From the NCBI RefSeq assembly GCF_020509005.1, contig NC_063015.1, forward strand, positions 4,960,001 to 5,024,000: a stretch of DNA of 64,000 bases. The letters are read 5' to 3'. Below the pieces are notes generated by a model. It saw only the letters and a list, made by a program, of their open reading frames with translations. It was not told the DNA's origin and did no database searches. The translations under genes were made by a program, and so were the position numbers. The DNA is from Fulvia fulva (Eukaryota; Ascomycota; Dothideomycetes; Mycosphaerellales; Mycosphaerellaceae). Of this stretch, positions 63,366 to 64,000 are shown piece by piece. How positions within the stretch are numbered: the first letter of the stretch is position 1; every line of letters begins with the position of its first letter.

Positions 63366-64000
63366 TCACCAGTCGTTGGAGAATCTTCTGATCAACATTC
63401 TAGAAACCCTCGAGACTACCATGCCTACCACAATCTTCGCAAGGAGCATCATCAGCCTGTCTACTATACCCACCCAGCCTCGGACGTCGTGCACAAGCTT
63501 ATAGATCGCCACAGTCCACATGACCATCATTACGGCTTTCAACGCAAAAGAGCCCCGCTTGCCACTTAATCGGTATACAAGCCAGATCTGCCACTGAATT
63601 GCCTGGTGAACTCGCATATGCCACCTCCTCCGCAGAGATGATTGTGCTCTCATCAAAAATCGTAGACAGTCTTCGAGCATCTCTTCCGAGTCTTTCTGGA
63701 TCAAGCTAGAGCCATCAGTCCGTACACGCGAGCGAGCATACAGCCGCATGTTTCCCTTGCTCTTCCTCCACGAGATGCCTGACAGCATGCTGTTGATATA
63801 ATGCAGCATCTGACCCCGCCCGGCCTCAGCACGCTTGGCCTCGCCCTGCACCAGTCCCATAAGCCTCTCAACCTCCTCCATGCTCAGCGCCTCCATCCTT
63901 TCCCACGGAGACTCCGATGGCGGCCCTTCCTTCACCTCGAACGCTATGCCCGGGAACTCATTCTGCCACCGTCTCAGACCACGAAACAACTCCAACCCTC
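63366..64000 (-). CDS. Partial hypothetical membrane protein, 5' end beyond the window
   Basis: The minus-strand frame is open from the window edge to the stop at 63,366-63,368, about 210 codons, with no ATG near the edge, so the start lies outside. A charged first part (WERMEALSMEEVERLMGLV) is followed by a helix-rich middle and two hydrophobic C-terminal segments (about ALKAVMMVMWTVAIYKLV and LMMLLAKIVVGMVVSRV). A basic end (SRMLIRRFSNDW) closes it. No family is recognised. It converges on the BTB gene with 122 bp between the stops. Confidence 0.5.
   Translation of the reverse strand, partial: GLELFRGLRRWQNEFPGIAFEVKEGPPSESPWERMEALSMEEVERLMGLVQGEAKRAEAGRGQMLHYINSMLSGISWRKSKGNMRLYARSRVRTDGSSLIQKDSEEMLEDCLRFLMRAQSSLRRRWHMRVHQAIQWQIWLVYRLSGKRGSFALKAVMMVMWTVAIYKLVHDVRGWVGIVDRLMMLLAKIVVGMVVSRVSRMLIRRFSNDW

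Noticed and set aside
1..64000. CRISPR arrays, operons, prophage
   Set aside because: No regularly spaced repeats, and all genes have eukaryotic introns; bacterial features are not expected or seen.

Overview
The window comes from a filamentous ascomycete (Pezizomycotina). Genes carry short 46-60 bp GT-AG introns, and the gene set is fungal (Mdm31, Rad53/Cds1-type kinase, eL36, uL5, SmB, FKBP12, histidinol phosphatase). Several loosely conserved F-box and BTB/POZ proteins of the type expanded in Dothideomycetes are present, so Dothideomycetes (Capnodiales/Mycosphaerellales-like) is my inference and not a demonstrated assignment.

Layout. (1) About 1-22,903 is a nested graveyard of transposons in which CpA and TpG have been converted almost completely to TpA while CpG survives. 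This is the signature of repeat-induced point mutation (RIP). In order it holds a LINE on the plus strand (copy A, cut by the window edge), a Ty3/gypsy chromovirus on the plus strand, a second copy of the same LINE inverted (copy B, nearly full length), an LTR-like relic, a much less mutated 5'-truncated LINE on the plus strand (copy C), a LINE 5' half on the minus strand (copy D), and a Fot1/pogo DNA transposon with 69-bp terminal inverted repeats and a TA target duplication. (2) 23,106-24,211 is a decayed GH79 glycosidase at the edge of this block. (3) 24,694-44,735 is gene territory: an Avt3-like vacuolar amino-acid transporter, a fasciclin protein, a Dal5-type MFS permease, a small methyltransferase, a decayed butanediol-dehydrogenase-like gene, two tandem F-box genes, the divergent pair RPL11/SmB, a 2EXR/F-box-like gene and FKBP12. 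(4) 44,736-49,507 is a second repeat island: an unknown Cys-rich gene hit by RIP over most of its length, next to a complete Mutator-like element (MULE) with 41-bp inverted ends and a 9-bp target duplication. (5) 50,132-64,000 returns to genes: histidinol phosphatase, Rad53/Cds1 kinase, an orphan mitochondrial-type protein with an inverted decayed paralogue, MDM31, RPL36, a decaying BTB gene, a BTB gene with a long Q/N-rich insertion, and a partial membrane protein at the edge.

How the genes relate. No biosynthetic or defence cluster is visible. Housekeeping genes sit as divergent pairs with short shared upstream regions (RPL11/SmB, MDM31/RPL36, HIS2/CDS1), and the accessory genes between them (F-box, BTB, 2EXR, BDH, GH79, the orphan paralogue) show duplication and decay. 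The most informative content is the mutational record: base changes can be read by comparing repeat copies with each other, and several genes carry one or a few clear lesions that date their loss.

All coordinates of decayed elements are approximate unless set by terminal repeats. Exon boundaries were read from GT-AG sites, reading-frame continuity and family conservation.
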